Part shown: in pieces, positions 23,727 to 32,255 of the stretch
Position numbering within the stretch: position 1 is the stretch's first letter
How the letters are laid out: each line of letters starts with the position of its first letter
Source: Streptococcaceae bacterium
GTDB lineage: Bacteria; Bacillota; Bacilli; Lactobacillales; Streptococcaceae
Assembly (NCBI GenBank): GCA_031253335.1
Contig: JAIRWF010000013.1
Coordinates: 1 to 32,387 of the forward strand
Direction: 5' to 3'
DNA: 32,387 nt
Notes under the pieces: generated by a model
What the model was told of the DNA's origin: nothing
Databases searched by the model: none
The model's input: only the letters and a program-made list of their open reading frames with translations
Program-made: the position numbers and the translations under genes

Positions 23727-25784
23727 ATGGCAGAAACTGTATCTTTGAAAGTCCGTGTCCAAAAAATCGGGACTTTCCTCTCCGGGATGGTTATGCCGAA
23801 TATCCCCATCCTCATTGCTTGGGGCTTCATGACATCCATCTTCCTCACACCTGGTGGCTGGATTAATCTCATCTGGCCTAAAGAGACATGGACAGCACAC
23901 GTGGCGGTCATGATTAGCCCAATGCTGACCTATCTCATCCCTGTGATGATCGCCTACACAGGCGGGAAGCAAATTTACGAACACCGTGGCGGTGTCGTAG
24001 GCGCTGTCTCAGCGTTTGGTGCGATTATCGCGACTGCAACCGTGCATCTGGGTGGTGCCAATGTGGATACCATCATCAAGAGTCATGGTGCGGCAGCTGG
24101 TAAAGCCTTTCTCATGGGTGCTGGTGGTGCGATAAGCCAAGTCAATGTCGCAGCGGGACATGCGGTCACAACAAATAGCGTCACGATGATCTTAGGTGCT
24201 ATGATCTTAGGGCCATTCGGCGCTTGGGCGATTAAGAAATTTGATACTTGGGTAACGCCCCATATCCGTGTGGGCCTTGAGATGTTGGTCAATAACTTCT
24301 CGGCTGGCTTTATGGCCATGTTCATCGCGATTTTTGCCGTATTTGTCGTAGGTCCACTCATTGGTGGCTTGACCGGTATTCTCTCGACGGCAGTATCTTG
24401 GTTACAAGCACACTACTTAATTCCACTGGCCAATGTCTTTGTGGATCCTGCGAAGATTTTGTTCCTCAATAATGCAATTAACTATGGGGTTTTGGCGCCT
24501 ATTGGACTGGCACAAGTGGCTGCTCACGGCTTCTCCAATCTCTTCATGATTGAAAATAACCCTGGACCAGGTCTTGGTGTCTTGCTTGCATTCTGGCTTT
24601 ACGGCAAATCAACCGCGAAAGCTTCTGCCCCTGGTGCCATCATCATTCAATTCTTTGGCGGTATTCACGAAATCTACTTCCCTTACGTCATGATGAAACC
24701 TGCCCTCTTCCTCTCAGTGATATTAGGTGGTGTGACAGGTACTTTAACTACTACGATATTACACGTTGGAACGGTGGGCCCTGCAGCACCAGGTTCAATC
24801 ATAGCCTTGATTGGTGTCTCTTGGCCACATGGTTCATTGGCAAACTTCTTAGGTGTGATGCTTGCTGTGTTACTTTCTGCTCTTGTCGCCTTCCTTGTCT
24901 CGGCTGTTATCTTACGCCGTGATAAATCAGAAGACGGTGGCGACTTGGCTGCGGCTCAAGCAGCAACTGAGGCAGCACATGCAGCTTCTCATGGTGAGTC
25001 TGTCGTAACAGGTGACTTTTCTGGCATCAAGCACGTCATCTTTGCGTGTGATGCTGGGATGGGTTCCTCTGCGATGGGCGCAAGTATCTTGCGCGATAAG
25101 GTCAAAAAGGCTGGGCTTACGCAAGATGTCACGAATGTGGCGATTGCAAATTTGAATGCAGGAGCCGATACCATTGTCGTGACCCAAGACCAATTGGCAG
25201 CGCGTGCGGCTGATAAAGCACCGAATGCCATTCGCTTCCAAGTGGATAACTTCATGGCAAGTCCTGTCTATGATGAAGTCGTTGAAAAACTCTTAGCGGG
25301 TGCAAAAGGTCAAGCGACGGCTGCGCCTGTCGAAGAAGAAACATCAAGCAAATTAGTTCTGGATCACAATTTGATTAAAGTGGGTCAGAAATTTGGCTCA
25401 AAAGAAGAAGCCATTAACTACTGTGGTCAACTCCTCGTTGAAGGCGGCTATGTCAAGCCTGAATATGTGCCAGCCATGTTGAAACGTAATGAAGAACTCA
25501 GCGTTTACATGGGTAATAACATCGCGATTCCGCACGGGACAGACGAAGCAAAAAAAGAAGTCTTGAAGACCGGGATTACGATTGTGCAAGTCCCTGAAGG
25601 CGTTAATTTCGGGACGGAAAATGATCCGCAGATTGCGACCGTATTGTTCGGTATTGCAGGCATTGGAAACGAACATTTGGATCTCATTCAAAAGATTTCG
25701 ATTTTCTGCTCGGATATTGATAATGTCGCAAAACTTGCAGATGCGAAGACGGTAGACGAGATTGCTCGCTTCTTCGAAGCGTAA
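23727..25784 (+). CDS. mtlA: Mannitol-specific PTS EIICBA, single polypeptide
   Basis: This 685-aa mannitol transporter and kinase is a single chain. The membrane EIIC domain covers about residues 1-400 ([36 protein letters not shown]). A charged Ala-rich linker is followed by EIIB from about 433, with phosphorylated Cys441 in [15 protein letters not shown], and EIIA from about 545, with phosphorylated His603 in AIPHGT. Mannitol enters as mannitol-1-phosphate, used by MtlD. Firmicutes usually encode EIIA as a separate mtlF with an MtlR activator gene nearby; here the chain is fused as in E. coli MtlA and no mtlR is present. GGAGG lies 6 nt before the ATG within a potential hairpin. Confidence 0.95.
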   Translation: MAETVSLKVRVQKIGTFLSGMVMPNIPILIAWGFMTSIFLTPGGWINLIWPKETWTAHVAVMISPMLTYLIPVMIAYTGGKQIYEHRGGVVGAVSAFGAIIATATVHLGGANVDTIIKSHGAAAGKAFLMGAGGAISQVNVAAGHAVTTNSVTMILGAMILGPFGAWAIKKFDTWVTPHIRVGLEMLVNNFSAGFMAMFIAIFAVFVVGPLIGGLTGILSTAVSWLQAHYLIPLANVFVDPAKILFLNNAINYGVLAPIGLAQVAAHGFSNLFMIENNPGPGLGVLLAFWLYGKSTAKASAPGAIIIQFFGGIHEIYFPYVMMKPALFLSVILGGVTGTLTTTILHVGTVGPAAPGSIIALIGVSWPHGSLANFLGVMLAVLLSALVAFLVSAVILRRDKSEDGGDLAAAQAATEAAHAASHGESVVTGDFSGIKHVIFACDAGMGSSAMGASILRDKVKKAGLTQDVTNVAIANLNAGADTIVVTQDQLAARAADKAPNAIRFQVDNFMASPVYDEVVEKLLAGAKGQATAAPVEEETSSKLVLDHNLIKVGQKFGSKEEAINYCGQLLVEGGYVKPEYVPAMLKRNEELSVYMGNNIAIPHGTDEAKKEVLKTGITIVQVPEGVNFGTENDPQIATVLFGIAGIGNEHLDLIQKISIFCSDIDNVAKLADAKTVDEIARFFEA

Positions 25785-25794
25785 GGAATTTAGT

Positions 25795-25890
25795 AAAACT
25801 GGGCAAATCCTATAGTATTTTTGCCCAGTTTTCTAAGCTAGCTGCACAAATCGAATAATATCGTTTCGATTTGTGCAGCGTCGGAAGACG
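25795..25890 (+). promoter_or_regulatory. Hairpin cluster between mtlA and mtlD
   Basis: A 13-bp perfect stem AAAACTGGGCAAA/TTTGCCCAGTTTT (25795-25832) is followed by a 15-bp perfect stem (25841-25855/25865-25879) and a small CGTC-GGAA-GACG hairpin (25879-25890). The first may be an inefficient terminator; the second lacks a T run. They may set the mtlA:mtlD mRNA ratio by attenuation or processing. Confidence 0.7.
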
Positions 25891-25908
25891 TATGAAAGGA
25901 AAAATGGA

Positions 25909-27048
25909 ATGAAAAAAGCAGTGCACTTTGGTGCGGGGAATATCGGTCGTGGCTTTATCGGCTTGGTACTCAATCAAAATGGCTTTGAGACGACCTTTGT
26001 TGATGTGAATGCGACGATTATTGATGCGCTCAATGCCCGTCATGAGTATGACATTGAGCTTGCAGGCGAAGAAGTCAAAAAAGAACATGTCGATAAGGTC
26101 TCTGGTATTAATAATAAAGATAATCCTGATGCTGTCGTGGCGGCCATTGCAGAAGCCGATGTCGTGACAACGGCGATTGGACCTAATATCTTACCTTTTA
26201 TTGCTGAGTTGATTGCTAAGGGTATTAAAGCACGCGGTACTTCGGCGAATCCGATTGATGTGATTGCTTGCGAAAATATGATTGGTGGCTCTGAATTTCT
26301 GAAGTCTGAAGTTTTGAAATTCGCAAGTGAAGCAGATTTAGCCAATGTAGGTTTCCCCAATGCAGCGGTCGATCGGATTGTGCCTGGGCAACATCATGAG
26401 GATCCTTTGTATGTAGTTGTGGAGCCGTTTTATGAGTGGGTTATTGATGAAAGCCAAATGAAGAACCCTGCTGCAAAGCTTGAAGGCGTACATTATGCAA
26501 GTGATTTGCTACCATTTATTGAGCGTAAGCTTTTTAGTGTCAACTCGGGACATGCGACGGTCGCTTATAATGGCGCCTATGCGGGGAAGCAAACGATTTT
26601 TGAAGCATTAAAAGATGAAGCGATTTTAGAAGCTTTGAAGAAGACGCAGTCTGAGACGCGGAGTTTGCTTTTGGCGAAGTGGGCGGATTATTTCACAGAA
26701 ACTGATTTGGTGGATTATCACACGACGATTATTTCCCGTTTTGCCAATCCCAAAATCATTGATGATGTGTCCCGCGTTGCTCGTACTCCGATTCGTAAAC
26801 TAGGCTATGATGAGCGCTTTATTCGGCCGATTCGGGAATTGTCTGAGCGAGGCTTGAGCTATGCGCAGCACTTGGATACGGTGGGTAAAATCTTTGCCTA
26901 TACCGACCCTGAGGATCCGCAAGCAGTCGAATTGCAAGAAAAGTTGACTGCGGGTGATTTGAAAGCAGTCGCTGCGGAAGTCACAGGCCTTCCTGAAGGA
27001 AAACTTTTGGATGAAGTCGTTGCCAGTGCGGAGAAATATAAGAAATAG
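25909..27048 (+). CDS. mtlD: Mannitol-1-phosphate 5-dehydrogenase
   Basis: This 379-aa enzyme oxidises mannitol-1-phosphate to fructose-6-phosphate with NAD. The N-terminal dinucleotide site [13 protein letters not shown] (residues 5-17) is visible, as are [15 protein letters not shown] and the C-terminal domain motif [24 protein letters not shown]. The start is ATG 25909 with AAAGGA 8 nt upstream; an in-frame longer version starting in the hairpin region is unlikely. It completes the mannitol pathway with MtlA and is probably on the same transcript. Confidence 0.97.
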   Translation: MKKAVHFGAGNIGRGFIGLVLNQNGFETTFVDVNATIIDALNARHEYDIELAGEEVKKEHVDKVSGINNKDNPDAVVAAIAEADVVTTAIGPNILPFIAELIAKGIKARGTSANPIDVIACENMIGGSEFLKSEVLKFASEADLANVGFPNAAVDRIVPGQHHEDPLYVVVEPFYEWVIDESQMKNPAAKLEGVHYASDLLPFIERKLFSVNSGHATVAYNGAYAGKQTIFEALKDEAILEALKKTQSETRSLLLAKWADYFTETDLVDYHTTIISRFANPKIIDDVSRVARTPIRKLGYDERFIRPIRELSERGLSYAQHLDTVGKIFAYTDPEDPQAVELQEKLTAGDLKAVAAEVTGLPEGKLLDEVVASAEKYKK

Positions 27049-27051
27049 TTG

Positions 27052-27072
27052 AAGCGCCGATGGCGCTTTTTT
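27052..27072 (+). terminator. Terminator of mtlD
   Basis: AAGCGCC/GGCGCTT with a GAT loop and T run. The T run merges into the promoter of the next gene. Confidence 0.85.
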
Positions 27073-27080
27073 GTTATACT
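27072..27080 (+). promoter_or_regulatory. Extended -10 of the UDG-lspA-rluD operon, leaderless geometry
   Basis: TGTTATACT is followed by ATTCTT (6 nt) and ATG 27087. There is no RBS and no -35 box; it is fused to the mtlD terminator. Confidence 0.7.
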
Positions 27081-27086
27081 ATTCTT

Positions 27087-27662
27087 ATGAATACTTTTGA
27101 AGAAATTGACGCGGCAATTGTAGCAGACCCAGAAAATAAGGTATTTACGTCAGCTGGTGTGAGACCACTTTATAGCGTTCATGAGGAAGCAAGACTCTTA
27201 ATTATAGGACAGGCACCTGGGGCGAAAACAGTTGATGCGGGAATTTTTTGGAAAGATACTTCGGGAGATCGCTTGCGGGAGTGGCTAGGAATATCTGAAA
27301 ATGAATTTTACAGCACAAATAAACTTGCAATTTTGCCGATGGATTTTTATTTTCCGGGGAAAGGCAAGTCCGGGGATCTGCCACCACGCAAGGGTTTTGC
27401 AGAGAGATGGCATAAGCCTCTACTTGAAAAAATGCCTGAAATTGCGTTGACCATTGTCATCGGACAATATGCACAAGCTTATTATTTAAAAGATAAGCGG
27501 ACGACGACGGAACTTGTGCGAAATTTTGAGCAATTTTTGCCAAGATATTTTCCCCTCGTTCACCCGTCACCGCGTAATAATATTTGGATGGCAAAAAATC
27601 CTTGGTTTGAAGCGGATGTCCTGCCAGAGCTAAAAAAACGTGTGAGAGAGGTGCTTGCATGA
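27087..27662 (+). CDS. Uracil-DNA glycosylase superfamily protein
   Basis: This 191-aa protein carries the UDG fold motifs LLIIGQAPGAKTVDAGIFWKD near residue 35 and LVHPSPRNNIWM near 155, as in a Firmicutes branch often annotated as uracil-DNA glycosylase family. The motif 1 sequence lacks the Asp/Tyr pair of classical Ung, so uracil excision is not certain. The start at 27087 is chosen because upstream in-frame codons cover the terminator hairpin and promoter. Its stop overlaps the lspA start (ATGA). Confidence 0.82.
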   Translation: MNTFEEIDAAIVADPENKVFTSAGVRPLYSVHEEARLLIIGQAPGAKTVDAGIFWKDTSGDRLREWLGISENEFYSTNKLAILPMDFYFPGKGKSGDLPPRKGFAERWHKPLLEKMPEIALTIVIGQYAQAYYLKDKRTTTELVRNFEQFLPRYFPLVHPSPRNNIWMAKNPWFEADVLPELKKRVREVLA

Positions 27663-28102
27663 GGAAAGTTATCTCTCTTTTGATTATCGTTTTGGGGATT
27701 GTCGCCGACCAGCTCATGAAAGCCTGGGTCATGCTTCATATACCTGAAAATGGTGAAAAAAAGCTCATCCCAGGGATTTTTGCATTGACACATGAGACAA
27801 ATAACGGAGCTGCTTGGTCAAGTTTGCAAGGACAACAATGGTTTTTCCTCATTTTGACGCCAATTGTGCTCGTGATTGCAATCATCTTCTTGTGGCGAAA
27901 AATCAAGCAGAATTGGTATTTGGTAGGACTGAGCTTGATTATTGCGGGCGCTCTGGGAAATTTTATCGACCGTGTTCGACTAGGCTATGTGGTCGATATG
28001 TTTGAGACGCTTTTTGTGAATTTTCCCATTTTTAATGTGGCGGACAGCCTTCTGACGGTTGGCTTTATCTGCTTATTGGTGGCGATACTCCATGAAAATT
28101 AA
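27659..28102 (+). CDS. lspA: Lipoprotein signal peptidase II
   Basis: This 147-aa membrane aspartyl protease cleaves prolipoproteins after lipidation. There are four hydrophobic segments; catalytic Asp104 is in GNFIDR and Asp129 in FNVADS, and NNGAAWS is also conserved. It overlaps the preceding gene by 4 bp and the following by 11 bp, indicating one coupled operon. Length and motifs match the lactococcal family. Confidence 0.96.
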   Translation: MRKVISLLIIVLGIVADQLMKAWVMLHIPENGEKKLIPGIFALTHETNNGAAWSSLQGQQWFFLILTPIVLVIAIIFLWRKIKQNWYLVGLSLIIAGALGNFIDRVRLGYVVDMFETLFVNFPIFNVADSLLTVGFICLLVAILHEN

Positions 28103-28985
28103 GATTAAACATGGTGGTGAACGACTAGATAAGGGATTATCAGACCTGACAGATTTTTCACGTGCTGTCCTATCCGATTTGATTTCTGACGGCGCTGTTT
28201 TTGTCAATGGTAAAGCTCAAAAAAAGAGCTACAAACTGCAAACTGGTGATGTTGTTGAGTTTGATGAACCTGAAGAGGAAATCTTGGACGTCCTGCCAGA
28301 GAATATTCCACTTGAAATTATCTATCAGGACGCCGATGTCGCTGTAATAAATAAGCCGCAAGGCATGGTCGTGCATCCGTCTGCTGGACATCTCACGGGG
28401 ACACTTGTGAATGCTCTGATGTACCATCTCAAAGATCTATCGAGTATTAATGGCGTTGTACGTCCAGGCATCGTGCACCGGATTGATAAGGATACGTCGG
28501 GTCTTTTGATGATTGCCAAAAACGACAAAGCGCATGAAAGCCTTGCCCAGCAATTAAAAGATAAGACGAGTACTAGGCGTTATCTGGCAATTGTGCACGG
28601 TGAATTCATAGAGCCCTCTGGGACGGTAGAGGCGCCGATTGGCCGAAATCCAAAAGATCGCAAGCAACAAGCAGTCGTAGCGAATGGGAAAACTGCAATC
28701 ACTCATTTTGAAGTACTCGAACGTTTTCAAGGCTATACCTTGATTGCGTGCATGCTTGAAACGGGTCGTACCCATCAAATCCGCGTCCACATGAAATATA
28801 TCGGGCATCCAGTCGCAGGAGATCCGCTCTATGGGCCAACTAAAACGCTGACGCCTAATGTGGGGCAATTTCTCCATGCAGAAACACTTGGTTTTACTCA
28901 TCCTACCACTGGAGAATGGATGGAATTTCGCGTGGAGCCGCCAGAAATTTTTCAAGCCTCTTTACAGAAATTAAGTGGGAAATAG
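28092..28985 (+). CDS. RluD-type 23S rRNA pseudouridine synthase
   Basis: This 297-aa protein has an N-terminal S4 RNA-binding domain (ERLDKGLSDLTDFSRAVLSDLI, residues 10-31) and an RluA-family catalytic domain with Asp132 in HRIDKDTSGLLMIAK, plus TGRTHQIRVHMKYIGHPVAGD. Start ATG 28092 lies inside the 3' end of lspA, as is common for this pair. The target site is probably in 23S rRNA, but which RluA-type enzyme it equals cannot be fixed here. Confidence 0.93.
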   Translation: MKIKIKHGGERLDKGLSDLTDFSRAVLSDLISDGAVFVNGKAQKKSYKLQTGDVVEFDEPEEEILDVLPENIPLEIIYQDADVAVINKPQGMVVHPSAGHLTGTLVNALMYHLKDLSSINGVVRPGIVHRIDKDTSGLLMIAKNDKAHESLAQQLKDKTSTRRYLAIVHGEFIEPSGTVEAPIGRNPKDRKQQAVVANGKTAITHFEVLERFQGYTLIACMLETGRTHQIRVHMKYIGHPVAGDPLYGPTKTLTPNVGQFLHAETLGFTHPTTGEWMEFRVEPPEIFQASLQKLSGK

Positions 28986-29004
28986 GCCCAAAGACCTATT
29001 TTTT
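28981..29004 (+). terminator. Terminator of the UDG-lspA-rluD operon
   Basis: AATAGG/CCTATT with an 8-nt loop is followed by a T run, overlapping the stop codon. Confidence 0.75.
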
Positions 29005-29016
29005 ACTAAAAATCCA

Positions 29017-29025
29017 TGCTATAAT
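29017..29025 (+). promoter_or_regulatory. Extended -10 of liaFSR, leaderless geometry
   Basis: TGCTATAAT is followed by AACGTC (6 nt) and ATG 29032. There is no RBS and no -35 box. Confidence 0.75.
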
Positions 29026-29031
29026 AACGTC

Positions 29032-29775
29032 ATGCGCACCCGAATTTTCATTGTTGTTGAGATGATTATCCTCCTGCTTCTCGCTTCGAGGCTCTTTGTG
29101 GCGCGTCCTGCCTTCATTCCTGCAGCCATTATTGCGATTGTCTTTACCCTTCTCACAAACCGCGCAAACGTTCAACTTCAAAAGCAAATCTTCGCCTTCA
29201 TTGCGCTGATTGCTTGGGTCTCCATTATTATCATGGTAATTACGACAGGTTATTTCTGGTTAGCGCTCGTCTGGCCAATCATCTGGGCCATTCTCTTTTA
29301 TCGACCTAGTGCTTCGATGGGTGGTGGTCAGAATCAAGCACAGCGTCCAAGCGGCTTTGGCGAGAATTTTCGTAATGGATTTCAAAATGGCTACAACCGC
29401 AGGCGTAATGCACAGAATTTGAAAGGCCCCCGCGACATCACGGCAGATGGGACGGATACCACTGTGAGTGAGAGCACGACGACGAGTGATTCGGGCAATG
29501 AAATCATTGATCTTTTCGATATGGTCTTCAAACCCGAAGGTAATCGCCTCGACATCAAAAAATCTTCAGGTAATGTTAAAATTCTTGTACCAAGTGATGT
29601 CAAAATCAATGTCACAGCGTCCTCCATGGACGGTCTTGTGCGTCTCATGGAGCAAGCACCTGAGCTGGATGCGGTGGCGGCACACTTTGAATCACCTAAT
29701 TTTGAAAAGTCCGAAAAGCGTGTGACCATTACGGTGCGTGTTGCGCAAGGAAATATCGAGGTGGTGCCTTCATGA
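29032..29775 (+). CDS. liaF: LiaF-like membrane regulator of envelope stress system
   Basis: This 247-aa protein has about four transmembrane segments in residues 1-93. A Gly/Asn/Arg-rich linker follows (GGGQNQAQRPSGFGENFRNG), then a cytoplasmic C-terminal beta domain (IIDLFDMVFKPEGNRLDIKKSSGNVKILVP; ITVRVAQGNIEVV) typical of LiaF/VraT/YvqF. LiaF holds the kinase LiaS inactive in the absence of wall stress. The start at 29032 is chosen because the upstream in-frame extension covers the terminator of rluD. Its stop overlaps the ATG of liaS. Confidence 0.9.
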   Translation: MRTRIFIVVEMIILLLLASRLFVARPAFIPAAIIAIVFTLLTNRANVQLQKQIFAFIALIAWVSIIIMVITTGYFWLALVWPIIWAILFYRPSASMGGGQNQAQRPSGFGENFRNGFQNGYNRRRNAQNLKGPRDITADGTDTTVSESTTTSDSGNEIIDLFDMVFKPEGNRLDIKKSSGNVKILVPSDVKINVTASSMDGLVRLMEQAPELDAVAAHFESPNFEKSEKRVTITVRVAQGNIEVVPS

Positions 29776-30743
29776 GAAACTCTATTCTTCGGACATTTAT
29801 TGTGAGTTTTCTCGTCACTTTCATTGTCGGCTTTACCTTGTTATCCGCTTTGACAGATACGTCATCGACGTCGGGTATGATGATGCAAGCAAGCGCAGTG
29901 AGCTTCGATGTCTCTAAACTCACGTTAATCTTTGAAATCAGCTTAGTGGTTGCTATTCTCTTTACTGCTTATAATGCTTGGGAAAATAATAGCATTGCCA
30001 CAAGCTACAAAGAGGATATTGCACGCCTTGAGAAAAATGAAGCACCCAAAAACCCTGATTTACTAGTGCTTGCGAAGCAACTTGCCGACTTACAAGCCGA
30101 ATTGCAAGCAGTAAGCGCTGACGAAACGGCAACACGCGCCACCATCATTGAAGAAGAGCGTAAGCGCTTTGCCCGTGAGCTCCACGATTCTGTCAGTCAA
30201 GAACTTTTTGCCACTACGATGATTCTGTCTGCTGTCAGCTCTAACAAAAGCCCTGAGAGCAACCAAACGCAAACCGACTTAGCTCTTAAAATTCTCCATG
30301 AAGCGCAAAACGAAATGCGGGCCATGCTCTTACATCTTAGACCAACGGAGCTCGAAGGAAAATCTCTTGTCGAAGGCTTGCGTGGCCTAATTGAAGAACT
30401 TGCTGCCAAAGTCTCTAGCAAAATTGACTACCGTCTCGATGATGTTGCAGCTTCTGTCACGATAGAGGACAATCTCTTCCGTATGAGCCAAGAAATCTTG
30501 TCCAATACGTTGCGCCATGCGAAGGCAGAACATATCAACGTTCGTTTGTTCGAGGAGAAACGCACGATTATCCTGAAAATCACAGATGATGGCATTGGCT
30601 TTGAAGAAGACGTTCAAAAATCTGCCAGTTATGGTCTTAAAAATTTGCAAGAACGTGCCCTGCTACTTGGCGGGACCTGTCATATCCAAACGGCTCCCAA
30701 CGCCGGTACATCCGTAGAAGTGAGGATTCCAAAAATTGAATGA
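29772..30743 (+). CDS. liaS: LiaS/CesS/VraS-type sensor histidine kinase
   Basis: This 323-aa intramembrane-sensing kinase has two transmembrane helices (about 7-27 and 50-70) with a short extracellular loop, a coiled linker, HisKA_3 with phosphorylated His138 in ERKRFARELHDSVSQEL, and a HATPase domain with NTLRHAKAEHINV, DDGIGF and YGLKNLQERALLLGG. It senses cell-wall damage (bacitracin, lipid-II binders) in relatives; the lactococcal equivalent is CesS. It overlaps both neighbours. Confidence 0.96.
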   Translation: MRNSILRTFIVSFLVTFIVGFTLLSALTDTSSTSGMMMQASAVSFDVSKLTLIFEISLVVAILFTAYNAWENNSIATSYKEDIARLEKNEAPKNPDLLVLAKQLADLQAELQAVSADETATRATIIEEERKRFARELHDSVSQELFATTMILSAVSSNKSPESNQTQTDLALKILHEAQNEMRAMLLHLRPTELEGKSLVEGLRGLIEELAAKVSSKIDYRLDDVAASVTIEDNLFRMSQEILSNTLRHAKAEHINVRLFEEKRTIILKITDDGIGFEEDVQKSASYGLKNLQERALLLGGTCHIQTAPNAGTSVEVRIPKIE

Positions 30744-31380
30744 AAAAATTAAAGTATTACTTGTTGATGATCACCAAATGGTGCGCCTCGGTTTATCCAG
30801 TTATCTGAACTCTCAAGAAGATATCGAAGTCGTCGATGAAGCTTCTGATGGACATCCAGGCGTTTTAAAAGCGCTCAAACTCCATCCAGACGTCATCCTC
30901 ATGGATCTCGTCATGAAAGAAATGGACGGGATCACAGCCACTCAGGAATTGCTCAAGCAAAATCCTGCAGCCCGCGTACTCATTCTCACAAGTTTTATTG
31001 ACGATGAAAAAGTCTTCCCTGCCCTTGCGGCAGGCGCCAAAGGTTATATTTTAAAAACCTCTCAAGCGACTGAAATCGCAGACGCGATTCGTCAAATCGC
31101 ACAAGGCAAAGACGTCCTCTCGGATGCTGTCAAAGAAAAAATCTCAGCTCATAATCATCGCAAACACGAACTCTACGATGATCTCACAGCCCGTGAAATG
31201 GAAGTCCTGCGTCTTTTAGCCGACGGCCTCAGCAATCAAGACATTGCGGACACCTTGTATGTCTCAATTAAAACCGTAAAAACCCACGTCAGCAACATCC
31301 TTGAAAAACTCCAAGTCACAGACCGCACGCAAGCCGTGATTTATGCGATGAAGCACCAACTCACGAACGAAGAAGCCTGA
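30736..31380 (+). CDS. liaR: LiaR/CesR/VraR-type response regulator
   Basis: This 214-aa NarL-family regulator has a receiver domain with phospho-acceptor Asp57 (VILMDLVM), acidic DD at 11-12 and the Lys of the LKTS loop. The C-terminal LuxR-type helix-turn-helix is LTAREMEVLRLLADGLSNQDIADTLYVSIKTVKTHVSNIL. The start is TTG 30736, overlapping the end of liaS, with GTGAGGA upstream; the nearby ATG is in another frame. It activates envelope-stress genes in relatives. Confidence 0.96.
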   Translation: MNEKIKVLLVDDHQMVRLGLSSYLNSQEDIEVVDEASDGHPGVLKALKLHPDVILMDLVMKEMDGITATQELLKQNPAARVLILTSFIDDEKVFPALAAGAKGYILKTSQATEIADAIRQIAQGKDVLSDAVKEKISAHNHRKHELYDDLTAREMEVLRLLADGLSNQDIADTLYVSIKTVKTHVSNILEKLQVTDRTQAVIYAMKHQLTNEEA

Positions 31381-31395
31381 AAAAGGCCTTTTTTA
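31373..31395 (+). terminator. Terminator of liaFSR
   Basis: AAGCC pairs with GGCCTT (one bulge) around an A-rich loop and is followed by a T run at the stop codon. Confidence 0.6.
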
Positions 31396-31447
31396 ATTGA
31401 TAATCCGAACAATATTAAAATTTCAAATAAAAAAATTAAATTTAGAC

Positions 31448-31476
31448 TTGACAAAATTGTCAGATAATGTTATTCT
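31448..31476 (+). promoter_or_regulatory. comX promoter with dyad over the -35 box
   Basis: TTGACA (31448-31453), a 17-bp spacer and TATTCT (31471-31476, preceded by TGT) form the promoter. TGACAA-AA-TTGTCA (31449-31462) is an inverted repeat covering the -35 and the early spacer. The GACA-N4-TGTC core is of the type seen in ComR boxes, but a match to a known regulator is not established. Confidence 0.65.
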
Positions 31477-31510
31477 TTATCTCCAACTAAAATTGAGGAG
31501 GAAGATACGT

Positions 31511-31573
31511 TTGAGGAAACTAAAGACGCGCAAAAGACACGCCTTTTCTTATCCTTTGGATTATGACCCGTAA
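31511..31573 (+). CDS. Putative 20-aa leader peptide upstream of comX
   Basis: A TTG start lies 9 nt after a very strong Shine-Dalgarno (GAGGAGGAAG, 31495-31504) and opens a 20-codon frame ending TAA at 31573. The product is basic at the N-terminus and ends KRHAFSYPLDYDP. It lies in the comX leader. It may be a regulatory leader peptide or a secreted signal. It has no hydrophobic signal segment, so it is not a typical ComS. The strong RBS is the main support. Confidence 0.45.
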   Translation: MRKLKTRKRHAFSYPLDYDP

Positions 31574-31592
31574 CGAAAAGGGAGATTAACAA

Positions 31593-31613
31593 ATGTCAAA
31601 AAATAAAAACTGA
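31593..31613 (+). CDS. Putative 6-codon ORF upstream of comX
   Basis: ATG at 31593 follows AAAGGGAG and encodes MSKNKN; its TGA overlaps the comX Shine-Dalgarno region (TGAAGGAGAA). Ribosomes ending here could influence comX initiation. Confidence 0.35.
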   Translation: MSKNKN

Positions 31614-31627
31614 AGGAGAAACAATTT

Positions 31628-32134
31628 ATGGCAAAAACTACACCTGCAGAAGGTATCTCAAATGACGAATTAATGGCGGCTTTTGAAAAAGTACGTCCAA
31701 TCATCCTGAACGCTAGAAAACAATTTTGTATTAGCTTATGGGACTTGGATGATTATCTGCAAGAAGGTATCATTATTCTTTATCAACTGATGCTTTCGGG
31801 ATGTAGCGAAGAAAAACTTCCAATTCATTTCAAGGTAAAGTATCGTTCACACTTAATTTCTACTTTCCGAAAGGAGACAGCCAGCAAACGAAATATTAAG
31901 ACCTCTAATTACCAGTTCGCAGGTCCTATTCACTATAATGTTGCGGACCCAGCTGCAGAAATTGAGAAAGAAATGCTCTATGAAGAGCGTAAAGAATCAT
32001 TTATTGAGACACTTAATGCCAAGGAGAAGCAGACACTCTGGGCGCTTTTGGAACGTCGCCCGGTAGAGCGTATTAAAAAATTCCGCCTCAAACAGCGATT
32101 TATCCAATTTTTAATGGAAAATGATGAACTATGA
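31628..32134 (+). CDS. comX: ComX/SigX competence alternative sigma factor
   Basis: This 168-aa protein resembles lactococcal and streptococcal ComX: FEKVRPIILNARKQFCISLWDLDDYLQEGIIILYQLML matches sigma region 2, with the conserved W-DDY-QEG. FKVKYRSHLISTFRKETASKR follows, and a C-terminal region 4-like part (IETLNAKEKQTLWALLERRPVERIKKFRLKQR). ComX directs RNA polymerase to the late competence genes (cin-box promoters). AGGAGAA precedes the ATG. Location next to an rRNA operon mirrors the pneumococcal comX copies. The ORF is intact, so competence may be possible. Confidence 0.88.
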   Translation: MAKTTPAEGISNDELMAAFEKVRPIILNARKQFCISLWDLDDYLQEGIIILYQLMLSGCSEEKLPIHFKVKYRSHLISTFRKETASKRNIKTSNYQFAGPIHYNVADPAAEIEKEMLYEERKESFIETLNAKEKQTLWALLERRPVERIKKFRLKQRFIQFLMENDEL

Positions 32135-32142
32135 TTGAAATT

Positions 32143-32169
32143 AAAAACCGCATACTAGTGCGGTTTTTT
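32143..32169 (+). terminator. Terminator of comX
   Basis: AAAAACCGCA/TGCGGTTTTT with a 6-nt loop is followed by a T run. Confidence 0.9.
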
Positions 32170-32221
32170 GACGCAAAAGGCAAACAAAAAGCAAAAAACT
32201 TCTAAAATAATGACTTTATTC

Positions 32222-32250
32222 TTGACAGAGTAATTTCGTTATGCTAAAAT
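32222..32250 (+). promoter_or_regulatory. rRNA operon promoter
   Basis: Consensus TTGACA (32222-32227), a 17-bp spacer and TAAAAT (32245-32250) preceded by TGC: a near-consensus promoter typical of rrn. Confidence 0.85.
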
Positions 32251-32255
32251 ATACT

